Positions 1 to 8,884 of a stretch of 64,000 nucleotides of DNA are shown here, piece by piece. Numbering within the stretch: the stretch's first letter is position 1; each line of letters starts with the position of its first letter. Below the pieces are notes generated by a model. The model had not been told where the DNA came from, made no database searches, and was given only the letters and a program-made list of their open reading frames with translations. This DNA comes from Crystallibacter permensis (GTDB taxonomy: Bacteria; Actinomycetota; Actinomycetes; Actinomycetales; Micrococcaceae): assembly GCF_025960875.1 (NCBI RefSeq), contig NZ_JAODLR010000005.1, positions 1 through 64,000 of the forward strand, written 5' to 3'. A program made the position numbers and the translations under genes.

Positions 1-153
1 TCGAGCCCCGAAGTCGCAGCACAGACTTCACATCCAACCGATCAAGGAACAATCACTTTCGGATCCGATAAAACGCTATTGACCCACGCTCCTAGGAAGT
101 CCCGGCTCAGCCGCCCCCGCCGTCGTCGTTAGTCATGGTTCGAGTGCTTCCGT

Positions 154-456
154 TCATCGCGGACCTGCGGCACGTCCTGGACCACGGCGGAACCTCGGTC
201 GTACGGCCCACCGGGCTGGCCGCAGCCGCGCTGGCGCCCTGGTTCCTCCGCCCGCACCGGACGGAGGCGGCAGGAGTGGAAGCCCGGCGCCTGCCGGGAT
301 GATCTTCCGCCTACCCCTGTGCGAAGCCGCCACTCCGGAAGCGGAGCGGCGGGGCCGTACAACGGGTCTGTCTGTCCTTAGATTGGGTCCGAAAACCAGC
401 GCCACAAACGGCGTGAAAGTCAGTACGAAGACGATGACGAAAAGGGTGAATTCCAT
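154..456 (-). CDS. small hypothetical protein with one N-terminal membrane segment
   Basis: The 100-residue frame opens with about 22 hydrophobic residues (MEFTLFVIVFVLTF and on), enough for one membrane helix, then becomes rich in Arg, Pro and Gly with no domain that I recognise. A GGAG sequence lies about seven bases before the ATG, which is the main support for translation. The tail composition is what random GC-rich sequence gives, so the real product may be short or the frame may be spurious. It reads away from the toxin-antitoxin pair on its right. I cannot assign a function. Confidence 0.35.
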   Translation of the reverse strand: MEFTLFVIVFVLTFTPFVALVFGPNLRTDRPVVRPRRSASGVAASHRGRRKIIPAGAGLPLLPPPSGAGGGTRAPARLRPARWAVRPRFRRGPGRAAGPR

Positions 457-610
457 GGCGCGCTCCTACCCGTGGGTTCAGAATAGACGCCAAATAACCG
501 GCACACAATGGGCTGATTCGCAGGCCCGGGCACCGTGATCATGGGCTTCCTAAGAGCGGCACGATCAAACCGGCCCTAGCGTTCCGTGTAGAAATCTGCA
601 CACTTTAATC

Positions 611-943
611 ATGGCTCTTCCCAATCTTGCCCACTCCCCTTCCATTTCCGTTTCTGAGGCATCCAGACGGGGCATCGCCGGGCTTATCAAGGATGCTGAG
701 GCCGGAGAAAATGTAGTTGTTGCCCGGCATGGCCGTCCCGTGGCAGCAGTCGTTAGCGCACGTCAGCTTGATCGGCTCCGCGAACTGGAAGGAGAGCTGC
801 GCGATGCTGCCCTCGTCGTTGTCCGCGCCGCGACCGACACCGGTGTACGGACTACCCTCGACAACGCAATGGAAGCCTTCGGACTTGAGCGCGCCGAGCT
901 GGAGGCTGAGCTGGAAGCAGACCTGGCCGCCGGTAGACCGTGA
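611..943 (+). CDS. Phd/YefM-family antitoxin
   Basis: Small antitoxin of the Phd/YefM fold, which binds DNA with its N-terminus and neutralises its toxin with its C-terminus. The N-terminal part shows the family pattern: SVSEASRRGIAGLIKDAEAGE followed by a VVARHGRPVAAVV strand-turn-strand. The C-terminal 40 residues are acidic and helical (LERAELEAELEADL), as expected for the toxin-binding tail. Length is normal at 110 residues. It overlaps the next frame by GTGA, so the two are translationally coupled. No ribosome site is visible before the ATG. Family assignment is firm; the partner toxin looks damaged, so the antitoxin may now be an orphan. Confidence 0.8.
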   Translation: MALPNLAHSPSISVSEASRRGIAGLIKDAEAGENVVVARHGRPVAAVVSARQLDRLRELEGELRDAALVVVRAATDTGVRTTLDNAMEAFGLERAELEAELEADLAAGRP

Positions 944-1200
944 GTCAGCAGGAACCGTCTGCGCAGGAGCATGCAAGTACCGCCGTCGTCCGGCTGACCG
1001 ATGATGCCATCGCCGATCTCCGCCGCTTGCAAAAGAAAGACCCGCAGATCGTCCGATGGGCCTTCAAGAAGATGTTGCTGCTGGAGCGGCCAGCACATGC
1101 TGGTGAGCCCTTGCTTGGGAGTCTTATCGGGTTCCGCAAGCTCGCAGTCGGAGACCGGGACTGGCGCATCGTCTGGAGAGTGAATCGAGCCCACGCCTGA
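940..1200 (+). pseudogene. RelE/ParE-type toxin, truncated by a frameshift and internal loss
   Basis: The 86-residue frame starts at a GTG overlapping the antitoxin stop and matches RelE-type toxins up to GFRKLAVGDRDWRIVWRVN, then stops after a few residues. In related toxins as I remember them this strand continues into a conserved segment around IAEVWAVGARSD, which is missing. Shifting one frame after about 1184 gives an open tail to the TAG at 1340-1342 (PEPLPAWVADPLIHQVG, then TEEEVAAMTPEEGMERL) that resembles the far C-terminus of longer family members. The simplest reading is an internal deletion plus frameshift, so the toxin is probably inactive. A functional short version cannot be excluded. 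Confidence 0.65.
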
Positions 1201-1342
1201 ACCAGACCTTCCGGAGCCCCTTCCGGCATGGGTGGCCGATCCCCTCATCCATCAAGTTGGACTCACAGAAGAGGAAGTTGCGGCCATGACTCCCGAAGAA
1301 GGCATGGAGCGCTTGAAAGCCCACTGGTCTTCGCCCGGATAG
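1201..1342 (+). pseudogene. frameshifted C-terminal remnant of the RelE-type toxin
   Basis: This stretch is read in frame 2 while the toxin above is in frame 1. It codes for PEPLPAWVADPLIHQVG, TEEEVAAMTPEEGMERL and KAHWSSPG before a TAG at 1340. Its amino-acid composition is protein-like and it has no start codon or ribosome site of its own. It is best explained as the detached end of the toxin gene. The TAG is followed at once by the GCCGTCGTCGTT motif that recurs in the window. Confidence 0.5.
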
Positions 1343-1372
1343 CCCCCGCCGTCGTCGTTCTCTGTCTAAACC

Positions 1373-2047
1373 TCACCAGGCCGGGTGGCGGGCGATGACG
1401 GCGGAAGCGGTGGAACCTTGACGAAGTTCGACGACGACGGCGGCAATAGCCCGGGCGATTTTGGCGCCGCCCTGCGCCGACGGCTCGATGGCGTTGGCGT
1501 AGTCCCCGTCCTGGTTGCAGATCAGGCGCAGGTCGATCAGCGATAGGCCGCGGGCGAAGGCTGCCCGGGTGATGCAGTCGTTGAAGAAGGCCGCGGCGGT
1601 CCTGATGATCCGGTAATCGGGCCCCGAGGCGGGAGTGTCATAGATTGTGCAGACCGCAGCGGGCAGCCCAGTAGCCGCGACTGCTTCCGCCATGGCTTCG
1701 TAATCTGTGGCGAACCGGTCCTGCGCATCACCGAACCACCGAAGGACTTCCGCTACGGAGCTCGCGGGAGACTGCAGCAGGTAGGCGAACCCCAGCGCGT
1801 CGTTCCCGCCGGCGCTGACCACCAGGTGGGTCGCGCCGCGCGGCAGGGAACGAAGCTGCCGCGGCACGCCTGAGATGACGTCCCCGTCGATTGCCAGGAG
1901 GGCAGCCTGCCACGTTGGCGGAAGCTCACCGCGCAACTGATTGACGACGTCGGGACCGCCGCCAACGTAGGCCTTGTTGTCGAAGATGGAGTCGCCGAGC
2001 AGAACCACGTGGCCGGTTGTCGGTTCCGGAAGTTTTCCACCACGCAT
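1373..2047 (-). CDS. SGNH/GDSL-family hydrolase
   Basis: A 224-residue serine hydrolase of the SGNH fold. The four family blocks are visible: block I VVLLGDSIFDN near residue 15 with the nucleophile Ser, a conserved Gly in block II, block III VSAGGNDALG near residue 80 with the oxyanion Asn, and a C-terminal Asp/His region. Such enzymes cleave esters or acyl groups; the substrate cannot be read from sequence. No signal peptide is seen, so it is probably cytosolic. It follows the small gene at 2071-2346 on the same strand by 23 bp and is probably cotranscribed with it. Confidence 0.8.
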   Translation of the reverse strand: MRGGKLPEPTTGHVVLLGDSIFDNKAYVGGGPDVVNQLRGELPPTWQAALLAIDGDVISGVPRQLRSLPRGATHLVVSAGGNDALGFAYLLQSPASSVAEVLRWFGDAQDRFATDYEAMAEAVAATGLPAAVCTIYDTPASGPDYRIIRTAAAFFNDCITRAAFARGLSLIDLRLICNQDGDYANAIEPSAQGGAKIARAIAAVVVELRQGSTASAVIARHPAW

Positions 2048-2070
2048 TCGCCGAGGCCCTCGTTTGTTGC

Positions 2071-2346
2071 CTAGTGGTGGCCGGCCTTGGTGGTGCCGAA
2101 CATGAGGGTCTTGCGGCCGATGTCGTAGTACACGGTCTCTGCGGTTGAGAGCATATCCTGCAGGTTGTCGGCGTCGTCAGCGTCGATGGTCAGCACTTCT
2201 TCCCATGCGCCCTGATCCAGGACGAGCTGAAGGGTCCAGGTTCCCGGCTTGCCTGGCTCACCGGCTACCCAGGTGAACTGGTAGTGGCTGAGTTGGCGGA
2301 CCTTGATGCTGTCATCGGTGATGGGTTGCTTGGGTGTGGGGGTCAT
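2071..2346 (-). CDS. conserved hypothetical protein, 91 residues
   Basis: A small soluble acidic protein (MTPTPKQPITDDSIKVRQLS at the start). It contains aromatic and strand-like segments (HYQFTWVAGEPGKPGTWTLQL) and an acidic middle (TIDADDADNLQDM), with no membrane segment and no motif I can name. A strong AAAGGAG site precedes the ATG, so it is very likely translated. It heads a two-gene minus-strand unit with the SGNH hydrolase. Confidence 0.7.
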   Translation of the reverse strand: MTPTPKQPITDDSIKVRQLSHYQFTWVAGEPGKPGTWTLQLVLDQGAWEEVLTIDADDADNLQDMLSTAETVYYDIGRKTLMFGTTKAGHH

Positions 2347-2469
2347 GGTCCTGCTCCTTTATGGCTGAAATCCGGATGGCAGTTTCCCCAAAGGTGCTAA
2401 GTGTGCTTACCAGCTTCCACCATTAGATCACCGCTTTCAAGCCTTGTCCGTCAGGGAAGCAGAGGCGTC

Positions 2470-3933
2470 TCAGGTTCCGCAGAAGGTCCGGTAGGGGCCG
2501 AAGCTCTCGGGGGCTGCGGTAGCGTACCGCTCGAGGCCATGGCGTTCTTCGTAAGGTGCGGTCACCGCGGCCAGGAGCTGGTTGAACGGCTCCAGGTCGT
2601 CTTCGACGGCGGCGGCGAGGGCCTCCTCAACGAGGTGGTTGCGGGGAATATAGGCGGGGTTGGTCCGGTCCATCAGGTCCGCGTCCGGATCCAGCGCGCG
2701 CCAGCGCTCGGTCCAGGCATCGAAGGCTGCCGGGTTAAGGAACATGGAGCGCACGGGCTCGGCGTCGCCACGGGCCGCGGGGCCGAGCCTCCGGAAGAAG
2801 GCGGTGTAGTCGACCTTGCCTTCCTGCAGGAGGGTGAACAGTTCGTTCGTCAGCGTCGATGCGGCTTCGTCGTCAACGCCGGCGGGCAGACCGAGTTTGG
2901 CTTTCATGCCGGACAGCCAGGCGGCGCTGTACTGACCATGGAAGGCGCCGAGCGCTTCCTGCGCGAGCGCGACGGCCTGTTCCTGGTCCTGGTGAAAGAG
3001 AGGCAACAGAGCCTCCGCGAGACGGGCCAGGTTCCACTCCGCCACCAGCGGCTGGTTGCCGTAGGCGTAGCGGCCGTTTTCGTCGATCGAGCTGTAGACC
3101 GTGGCCGGATCGAAGGCGTCCATAAAGGCGCACGGCCCGTAGTCGATGGTCTCCCCCGAAATGGTCATGTTGTCGGTGTTCATGACTCCATGGATGAAAC
3201 CCACCAGCATCCACTGGGCCACCAGCGATGCCTGGGCGGCGACCACCGCGTGGAACAGGGCGAGGTAGGGGTGCTCGGCCTCGGCCGCAGCGGGATGGTG
3301 GCGTGCGATCGCATGATCGGCCAGCCGGCGCAGCAGGTCGTCGTCGTTCATTGCCCGGGCGTATTGGAAGCTGCCTACACGCAGATGGCTGCTGGCCACG
3401 CGGGTGAGCACGGCTCCCGGCAGCTGCGTCTCGCGGCGCACCGGCCGCCCCGTCGCGACCACGGCGAGCGAACGGGTGGTGGGGATGCCCAGGGCGTGCA
3501 TCGCCTCGCTGACCACGTACTCGCGCAGCATCGGACCGACCGTGGCCAGACCGTCGCCACCGCGGGCGAACGGCGTGCGTCCGGAACCCTTGAGGTGGAT
3601 GTCCCGAAGGCCGCCGTCGGCGTCGGCAATTTCACCGAGCAGGAGTGCGCGTCCGTCGCCCAGACGCGGCGAGTAGAAGCCGAACTGATGCCCGGCATAT
3701 CCCTGCGCCACCGGAGTGGCACCCTCGGGGACCGCGTTACCGATCAGCAGCCGCAGGCCCTCGGCGCCCCGCAATGACGCCGGGTCGAAGCCCAGCTCCG
3801 TGGCCAGCGGCTCGTTGAGCACGAGCAGCTGCGGGTCGGGAGCTTCCTCGGCCTGCCACGGAATGGCCAGTTCTGTCAGTTCACGGGCGAAGCGGCCGCC
3901 AAAAGTGACGGTGGACGGGGCTACGGCACTCAT
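2470..3933 (-). CDS. selO: protein adenylyltransferase SelO (YdiU/UPF0061 family)
   Basis: SelO is a pseudokinase-fold enzyme that transfers AMP from ATP to Ser/Thr/Tyr of proteins, linked to redox stress. At 487 residues it has the usual bacterial length. Family landmarks are present: [20 protein letters not shown] (residues 78-96), [14 protein letters not shown] (115-128), HGVMNTDNM (249-256) and [10 protein letters not shown] (263-272), which carry the catalytic and metal-binding Asn/Asp. No C-terminal selenocysteine is expected outside metazoa; the end reads PYRTFCGT. The start sits 6 nt behind a TATCCT box, so the mRNA may be leaderless. Confidence 0.93.
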   Translation of the reverse strand: MSAVAPSTVTFGGRFARELTELAIPWQAEEAPDPQLLVLNEPLATELGFDPASLRGAEGLRLLIGNAVPEGATPVAQGYAGHQFGFYSPRLGDGRALLLGEIADADGGLRDIHLKGSGRTPFARGGDGLATVGPMLREYVVSEAMHALGIPTTRSLAVVATGRPVRRETQLPGAVLTRVASSHLRVGSFQYARAMNDDDLLRRLADHAIARHHPAAAEAEHPYLALFHAVVAAQASLVAQWMLVGFIHGVMNTDNMTISGETIDYGPCAFMDAFDPATVYSSIDENGRYAYGNQPLVAEWNLARLAEALLPLFHQDQEQAVALAQEALGAFHGQYSAAWLSGMKAKLGLPAGVDDEAASTLTNELFTLLQEGKVDYTAFFRRLGPAARGDAEPVRSMFLNPAAFDAWTERWRALDPDADLMDRTNPAYIPRNHLVEEALAAAVEDDLEPFNQLLAAVTAPYEERHGLERYATAAPESFGPYRTFCGT

Positions 3934-3939
3934 CTATCA

Positions 3940-3945
3940 AGGATA
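3940..3945 (-). promoter_or_regulatory. -10 box of a probably leaderless selO promoter
   Basis: On the minus strand TATCCT is followed by six bases (tgatag) and then the selO ATG at 3933. A start site seven bases after the -10 box would be the A of the ATG itself, and no ribosome site is present. The same spacing is found for mazE (10204) and the second pucR gene (55216). No clear -35 box is seen. Confidence 0.5.
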
Positions 3946-3991
3946 CCTGTGGCACCCTTGGCTAGCTGATGAGTATTTGGGTTGAGCTGAC

Positions 3992-4165
3992 TCAGTCGGA
4001 AGGACGCGCGGCAGTCGCTTCATCGTCGGCAGCGGTCCACAGTCCGGCAAGGGCTTCGCCCATTTCCTGCACGATCATGTGCCCCGTGGCTGCGGCGCCC
4101 AGCGCGAGTAGCGCCAGGGCGGCGTAGCCGAATCTGTTGGCTGTTTTCCCCATGATGTTAATCAT
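3992..4165 (-). CDS. 57-residue single-pass membrane protein
   Basis: A short minus-strand frame starting MINIMGKTANRFGYAALALL and ending AAARPSD. Residues 12-30 form one hydrophobic helix (alanine/leucine rich), followed by a short soluble acidic tail. GAGGG lies about ten bases before the ATG; an alternative ATG is at codon 5. The composition is typical for actinobacterial small membrane proteins of unknown role. It lies between selO and the frameshifted hydrolase without an operon partner. Confidence 0.45.
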   Translation of the reverse strand: MINIMGKTANRFGYAALALLALGAAATGHMIVQEMGEALAGLWTAADDEATAARPSD

Positions 4166-4287
4166 GCGGCCACGTCCCTCAGCTCGCGTGCAATGACGCA
4201 GCGGGTCGCGAAGTCTCTCTACTACCCTGGCTTATTAGTAAGATTGCTTATTATTACGATCGAGGAGACTGTCACCTCGGCGGCGCA

Positions 4288-4410
4288 ATGAACATCGGGG
4301 GCTGGGTTGCTGCCGAGGTAGTCCTGTACTACCTCGCCCGGCTCAAACGGCCGGAATCAGTCCAAACGGGTCCAGGTAAAGACAAGCACAGCAAAGTGTC
4401 CACGCTCTGA
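4288..4410 (+). CDS. possible 40-residue peptide
   Basis: An ATG-to-TGA frame coding MNIGGWVAAEVVLYYLARLK then a polar tail. The first 18 residues could form an amphipathic or membrane helix. There is no good ribosome site near the ATG (a GAGGAG is 25 bases away), so translation is uncertain. The 336-bp stretch 4166-4501 otherwise holds only an AT-rich patch near 4230-4258 that could be a promoter. Confidence 0.25.
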   Translation: MNIGGWVAAEVVLYYLARLKRPESVQTGPGKDKHSKVSTL

Positions 4411-4501
4411 CGTTCCAAACGCGGAAGTACCAATCGTTGATACCGGATGGGAAGGTACCCAATTCTCAGGCACGTGATGGGCGCAGGCAGGGAGAAAGCC
4501 G

Positions 4502-5360
4502 ATGGAGGCCGAAGAACGCCGCGGGACAATAATGCGACAGGATGCGACCCTGTCCATCTACAGCTACGGCCCACCGCCGGGACCAGGGATCCCAGCCATC
4601 CTGTTCATCCATGGCTACCCGGATGACCACCGAGTCTTCGCATCCGCTATCGCGGGGCTGAGCAACGATTGCCATGTCATCGCCTATGACACCCGGAATG
4701 CCGGGGCGTCCAGGACCGCTGTTGACCGCCGCAGCTCCTACCGGCTGCCGGTCCTGGTTGACGATCTCTTCGCCGTGATCGACGCCTCCGGCGCAGGTGC
4801 CGTGCACCTCGTAGGACACGACTGCGGATCGATCCAGGGCTGGGCGGCGATCCGGGACACTCGTGCCAACGGACGGATACTGAGCTTCACCAGCATTTCC
4901 GGCCCCGATCTGGGCCATCTTCCGCCGCTGGTTCCAAGACAGGATGCGCAGACCCGTTCTGTGGCCGCAGGCAGCGGGCCAGGCATTGCGCAGCTGGTAC
5001 GTTGCGGTGTTCCAGCTGCCGGTCCTGCCGGAGCTGGCTTGGCGGACGTTCCTGGCCCGCCGGTACGAACACCTGACCGGCCGGAGCATCAGCGACAACG
5101 GTGCCCGCGGGCTGGCCTTGTACAGAGCGAACTGGTACCGCCACCAGACCCTGCCGGCCCACTGCCTGGTCCCGGTGCAAGTGATCGTCCCCCGACGGGA
5201 TCCGTTCCTTTCCCCGAATCTGGTAGATGGGTTGGAGGACTGGGTGACGCAGCTGAAGATCTCTGAAGTTGACGCAGGCCACTGGTGGCCTGCGGAGGAC
5301 GGAGAAGCACTCGCCCGGATGCTCAGGAACTGGATCGCAGACTTCGGAGAAAGGCAGTAG
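4502..5360 (+). pseudogene. alpha/beta hydrolase (epoxide-hydrolase-like) split by a frameshift
   Basis: The first part (frame from 4502, GGGAGAAAG ribosome site) has the hydrolase core: PAILFIHGYPDDHRVF with the HG oxyanion motif, VIAYDTRNAG, and the nucleophile elbow HLVGHDCGSIQG, where Asp sits in the Ser/Asp position typical of epoxide hydrolases and haloalkane dehalogenases. After SISGPDLGH near 4915 the homology continues one frame over (FRRWFQDRMRR, then ALRSWYVAVFQLP) to the stop at 5360, including the charge-relay region VDAGHWWPAEDG. One extra base near 4915-4925 explains the break. In mycobacteria similar domains precede a short-chain dehydrogenase; that domain is absent here. A sequencing error would restore an active enzyme. 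Confidence 0.75.
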
Positions 5361-5396
5361 TTCCGAAACACAACCCCGGTGGTGAAGACTAAAGAC

Positions 5397-6533
5397 ATGC
5401 GCAGCTTCGGCGTCGAGGAAGAACTGCTTCTGGTGGACGCGAAGACAGGGGCACTGGCCCCGGTCTCCGAGCAGCTCCTCGGGGAAGAACCAAGCTCCGG
5501 GTCCAAAACGCCCAGAGCTGAGGGCCCTGCGGGCGGCTACGCGGGTGCGCTCGTCCCGGAGCTAAAGCAGGAACAGCTTGAAGCCGTATCCGCACCGTAC
5601 AGGGACCTTCGGAAGCTGGCTGCAGGCTTGCGGGCCGGCAGGGCGGAGGCTGACCGGCAGGCCAAGAGGTTCGGGGCCAGGGCGGTCGCGCTCGGCACCT
5701 ATCCAATGCCGGCTGTGACCCAGTTGGTCCGGCGCCCGCGCTATCTAGCGATGGAAGGCCGCTACGGCCTGACGCTGCGCGAGCAGCTCACCTGCGGCTT
5801 CCATGTCCACGTTGGCGTTGCGTCCGACGACGAAGCCGTTGCAGTCCTTGACCGGATCCGGGTCTGGCTACCAATCCTGCTTGCTTTGAGCGGCAACTCC
5901 CCTTACTGGCAGGGCACCGACAGCGGCTACGCCAGCTTCCGCTACCAGGTTTGGAAGCGCTGGCCCACCGCAGGGCCCACGGATCTTTTCGGGTCTCCGT
6001 CCGCCTACCACAGTCTGGTCCGTGTGCTCCTGGACTGCGATGTACTGCTCGACGAAGGAATGGTCTACTTCGACGCCCGCCTCAGCCGACGACAGCCCAC
6101 CGTGGAAATTCGTGTCGCGGACGTCTGCCTCGAAGCAGACCATGCCGCAGCTCTGGCAGGGATGTGCCGGGCCCTCGTCGAGACGGCGGCACGGGAGTGG
6201 CTTGACGGCCGGCCACCGCCTGCCGTTCCGACGGAGCTGCTGCGGCTGGCGTCCTGGCGGGCAAACAAGTCTGCCGTTACTGATGACCTGATCCATCCGC
6301 TGAGGAACGGCCGGTGTCCGGCAAGATCAGCCATCGGCGCTTTGTTCAACCACATAGGACCGGTACTGGCCGAAACCGGAGACCTGGAACCGATTAAACA
6401 CTTGGCCAGCCGGATTGTCCGCACCGGAACAGGATCAGACCGCCAGCGGGCTGTCTTCGCCCGTCACAGCAAGCTCACCGATGTCGTCTTCGACGCCGTC
6501 CGACGCACACATCTTCCTGCTGCTCACCTCTAA
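5397..6533 (+). CDS. YbdK-type carboxylate-amine ligase (glutamate-cysteine ligase 2 family)
   Basis: ATP-dependent ligase of the GCS2 family, which joins a carboxylate (often glutamate) to an amine such as cysteine. The start RSFGVEEELLLVD is the family signature and favours ATG 5397 over the upstream in-frame GTG 5379. Other landmarks: GFHVHVGV near residue 135 (metal/ATP site), LSGNSPYWQGTDSGYASFR, and RRQPTVEIRVADVC with substrate-contact residues. At 378 residues it has normal length. Residues near 30-50 are low-complexity compared with relatives. It stands alone, convergent with ureG. The true substrate is not known for most members. Confidence 0.85.
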   Translation: MRSFGVEEELLLVDAKTGALAPVSEQLLGEEPSSGSKTPRAEGPAGGYAGALVPELKQEQLEAVSAPYRDLRKLAAGLRAGRAEADRQAKRFGARAVALGTYPMPAVTQLVRRPRYLAMEGRYGLTLREQLTCGFHVHVGVASDDEAVAVLDRIRVWLPILLALSGNSPYWQGTDSGYASFRYQVWKRWPTAGPTDLFGSPSAYHSLVRVLLDCDVLLDEGMVYFDARLSRRQPTVEIRVADVCLEADHAAALAGMCRALVETAAREWLDGRPPPAVPTELLRLASWRANKSAVTDDLIHPLRNGRCPARSAIGALFNHIGPVLAETGDLEPIKHLASRIVRTGTGSDRQRAVFARHSKLTDVVFDAVRRTHLPAAHL

Positions 6534-6596
6534 CCGGGAAAACGGGCGGATACAAACCATCAGGTACAGCCTGATGCAGCTTGCCTCTGCTCCCCA

Positions 6597-7352
6597 TCAT
6601 TTGTGCTCGTGGGCCGGCTCCGCGGCGCCGTCGTCGTCGTGGCTGTGGAAATAGCCCTCGCCGCTCTCATCGGCGTGGAAATGCGGGGCCATCGGACCTG
6701 GATCAATGGGTGTGTGGCTTCCGTTTACGTGCTGGCTGTGCATCCAGCGCACCCAGGCGCAGAGCTGCTGCACCGTGTCCTGCTGCTTCCGCGACAGTGC
6801 CAGGACCGGTGCCCCTTCGCGGGCGGCAGTGGCGTCCTTGACCATCTGCTCCACATCCACGTCCACGTATTCGGCCAAGTCGATTTTGTTGATCACCAAC
6901 AGATCGGCGCGCGCGATTCCGGGGCCGCCCTTGCGGGCAACATCTCCCCCGCCGGCGACGTCGAGCACGAAGATCTGGGCGTCGACCAGGGCCGGCGAGA
7001 AGGTGGCGGTGAGATTGTCGCCGCCGCTTTCGACAAGCACGATGTCGAGCGGCGCGAAGTCTTGTTCCAGGTCCTCGACGGCCATCAGGTTCATCGTGAC
7101 GTCATCGCGGATGGCGGTATGGGGGCAGGCCCCGGTCTCCACCGCACGGATCCGTTCGGCGGGCAAGACCCCCGCCGACCGGAGAAAGCGGGCATCTTCA
7201 TCGGTGTAGATATCGTTGGTGATGACTCCGATGTTCAGTTCACCCGCGAGGTTTCGACACAGGGTCGCGATGACCGAGCTTTTCCCGGTCCCTACGGGAC
7301 CGGCGACTCCGAGCCGTAGTGAGCGCGTTCGTGGTTCCTGATTCTCCGGCAC
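6597..7352 (-). CDS. ureG: urease accessory GTPase UreG
   Basis: UreG is the SIMIBI GTPase that drives nickel delivery to urease together with UreF and UreD/H. The P-loop [12 protein letters not shown] lies near residue 15, followed by the nickel-binding CPH motif in [13 protein letters not shown], the ESGGDNL switch and NKIDLA for guanine recognition. The chosen GTG start has AGGAGG five bases upstream; the frame could extend further but without support. The C-terminus is His-rich ([18 protein letters not shown], then HEHK), suggesting extra metal storage that may substitute for the absent UreE. It follows ureF by about 50 bp. No urease structural genes are in the window. Confidence 0.95.
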   Translation of the reverse strand: MPENQEPRTRSLRLGVAGPVGTGKSSVIATLCRNLAGELNIGVITNDIYTDEDARFLRSAGVLPAERIRAVETGACPHTAIRDDVTMNLMAVEDLEQDFAPLDIVLVESGGDNLTATFSPALVDAQIFVLDVAGGGDVARKGGPGIARADLLVINKIDLAEYVDVDVEQMVKDATAAREGAPVLALSRKQQDTVQQLCAWVRWMHSQHVNGSHTPIDPGPMAPHFHADESGEGYFHSHDDDGAAEPAHEHK

Positions 7353-7401
7353 AATGCCCTCCTCATTCTCTCTAGCATTCGTGTACTCCCCCTGAGTTTG
7401 T

Positions 7402-8076
7402 TCAGGAGGCAAAAAGCCGCATATCCGTTGTCGCATGATGTTCAGCGGCGATGTCGAGCAGCGGTGCACCGGCGGACGGAAGATCAGCCGGAGCCGTGTC
7501 CGCGTGTTTGGCTGCTTCGCTCGCCAACTGGTCCAACAAGGGGGTCAGGCGGGCCAGCGCGGCGTGGGCGCTGAACGGGTCCAGACTGAGCAGCTTGACG
7601 GCGGCGACTGCCGGCCCGGCCACTGCTTCATGCAGTACAGCGAGCGCGGCATCCCGCGGGGCAAGATCAAAGGCTGCCGCCGCTACGCCCAACACGATGG
7701 GTTGATGCGCGGTCCGGTCAAGTTCGTTGAAGCGCGGGTGCGGCCGGATGGCTGTGGCTGCCCGAAGCAGTTGGCGCCCCAGGGAGCGGGAGACGGCGCG
7801 CAGGGCGGGTGACGGGATGCGGGCGTCGAGCTCAGGGTCCAGCTCTTGCAGGAGGACTCGATCGCCCTTGGTGGATGCATGGCATGCGGCGGCAGCGAAC
7901 GCGCCGGCTACCAGGCCTGCGGTGACCGCCCTCCCGGTCAGGAACTTCTCCAGACTGTCGGCATCGTGCACGCGTCCGGCGCGGATGGTCGCTTCGAGGC
8001 CACCGGAGTGCGCGTAGCCGCCGGCGGGCAGCCGTCCATCGGCTAAGAGCAAGAGCGCGGCTGCGTTATCAGCCAT
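7402..8076 (-). CDS. ureF: urease accessory protein UreF
   Basis: All-helical UreF, which bridges UreG and UreD on the urease apoprotein. The N-terminus [21 protein letters not shown] is the conserved UreF signature, and the C-terminal region [18 protein letters not shown] is also typical. The 224-residue length is normal. It is the first gene of a ureF-ureG unit read leftward. Urease subunits, ureD and ureE are not seen in the 64 kb, so the pair either serves a urease elsewhere or is a relic that is still intact. Confidence 0.92.
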   Translation of the reverse strand: MADNAAALLLLADGRLPAGGYAHSGGLEATIRAGRVHDADSLEKFLTGRAVTAGLVAGAFAAAACHASTKGDRVLLQELDPELDARIPSPALRAVSRSLGRQLLRAATAIRPHPRFNELDRTAHQPIVLGVAAAAFDLAPRDAALAVLHEAVAGPAVAAVKLLSLDPFSAHAALARLTPLLDQLASEAAKHADTAPADLPSAGAPLLDIAAEHHATTDMRLFAS

Positions 8077-8353
8077 GATCAGTGCCCAAGGTATCGCATC
8101 GAGACGGAAGGGCAGCGTCCGCCGTCGTACGCATTGTGAGACGCCCGCGCACTAAGAGTTAGCAACAAATCAACCGCCCTACTGTCGGACCTGCGCTTTC
8201 CCGTCACGTTACACGGGGACCAGTTGCAGGGGTAGGGCTTGCGTCATCTCCGACGCTGTCTCGCCGCCCTCTGGCGTGGCGCACTGAGCAGTCCTAGCAT
8301 GGGCGGTAGGTGCTTTCGCGCCGTCGGTCCCTCTGCAGGAAGGAGCAACCTTG

Positions 8354-8884
8354 GTGCCCATGCCGCAGGACGCTCAGCCTCCGGGTCTCGCCGCCGCCTT
8401 CCGCGCCGCTTTCGCCGCCCATCCCGCGGGGGTAGCGATTGTCACCGCTGCCGGACCGGACGGGCCGGCAGGAATTACCGCGTCTTCCGTGATTTCCGTA
8501 TCTGCCGAACCTCCGGTGCTCGCGGTTTCGATCATGCCCGGCAGCGAATCCGGAGCCGCCCTGCTGGCAGGCGAAACGCTTGCCGTTCACCTGCTTACTA
8601 CCGCCAACCGCGGGCTGGCCGAACTGTTCGCACGGCCCGGTTCGCACCGCTTCGGGTTCAACATGGACTGGTACACCGCGCCCACTGGCGAACCCATCAT
8701 CCGCGGCGTCGGCGCAGTGCTCCGGTGCAAGCCCCTTGACCGGATGCCGGCCGGAACCGGCGTCGTTCTGGCCGCCCAGGTCCTGCAGATTCTCGACGGC
8801 GGCTCGTTCGCCCCGCCGCTGGTCTACCAACGGCAGACGTATTACGCCCTGGACGACTGGTCGGCCCTGCGCGCCCGGCCCTGA
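8354..8884 (+). CDS. flavin reductase family protein (FMN-binding)
   Basis: A 176-residue member of the flavin reductase-like/HpaC family, which supplies reduced flavin to two-component monooxygenases or acts as an FMN oxidoreductase. The fold is recognisable from HPAGVAIVTAAGPDGPAGITAS (N-terminal strand pair), VSAEPPVLAVSI and SHRFGFNMDWYTAPTGEPII. AAGGAG at 8340-8345 serves GTG 8354; TTG 8351 and ATG 8360 are alternatives. No monooxygenase partner is adjacent, so its physiological role is open. Confidence 0.8.
   Translation: MPMPQDAQPPGLAAAFRAAFAAHPAGVAIVTAAGPDGPAGITASSVISVSAEPPVLAVSIMPGSESGAALLAGETLAVHLLTTANRGLAELFARPGSHRFGFNMDWYTAPTGEPIIRGVGAVLRCKPLDRMPAGTGVVLAAQVLQILDGGSFAPPLVYQRQTYYALDDWSALRARP

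Noticed and set aside
1-132. An open frame entering from the left edge and ending SRLSRPRRRR
   Set aside because: Only 43 codons, no domain, and its end is the recurrent GCCGTCGTCGTT motif, so it may be chance; it could be the tail of a gene outside the window.
6625-6645. A copy of GCCGTCGTCGTCGT
   Set aside because: It lies inside ureG and codes for the HSHDDDG tail; coding coincidence and not the intergenic motif.
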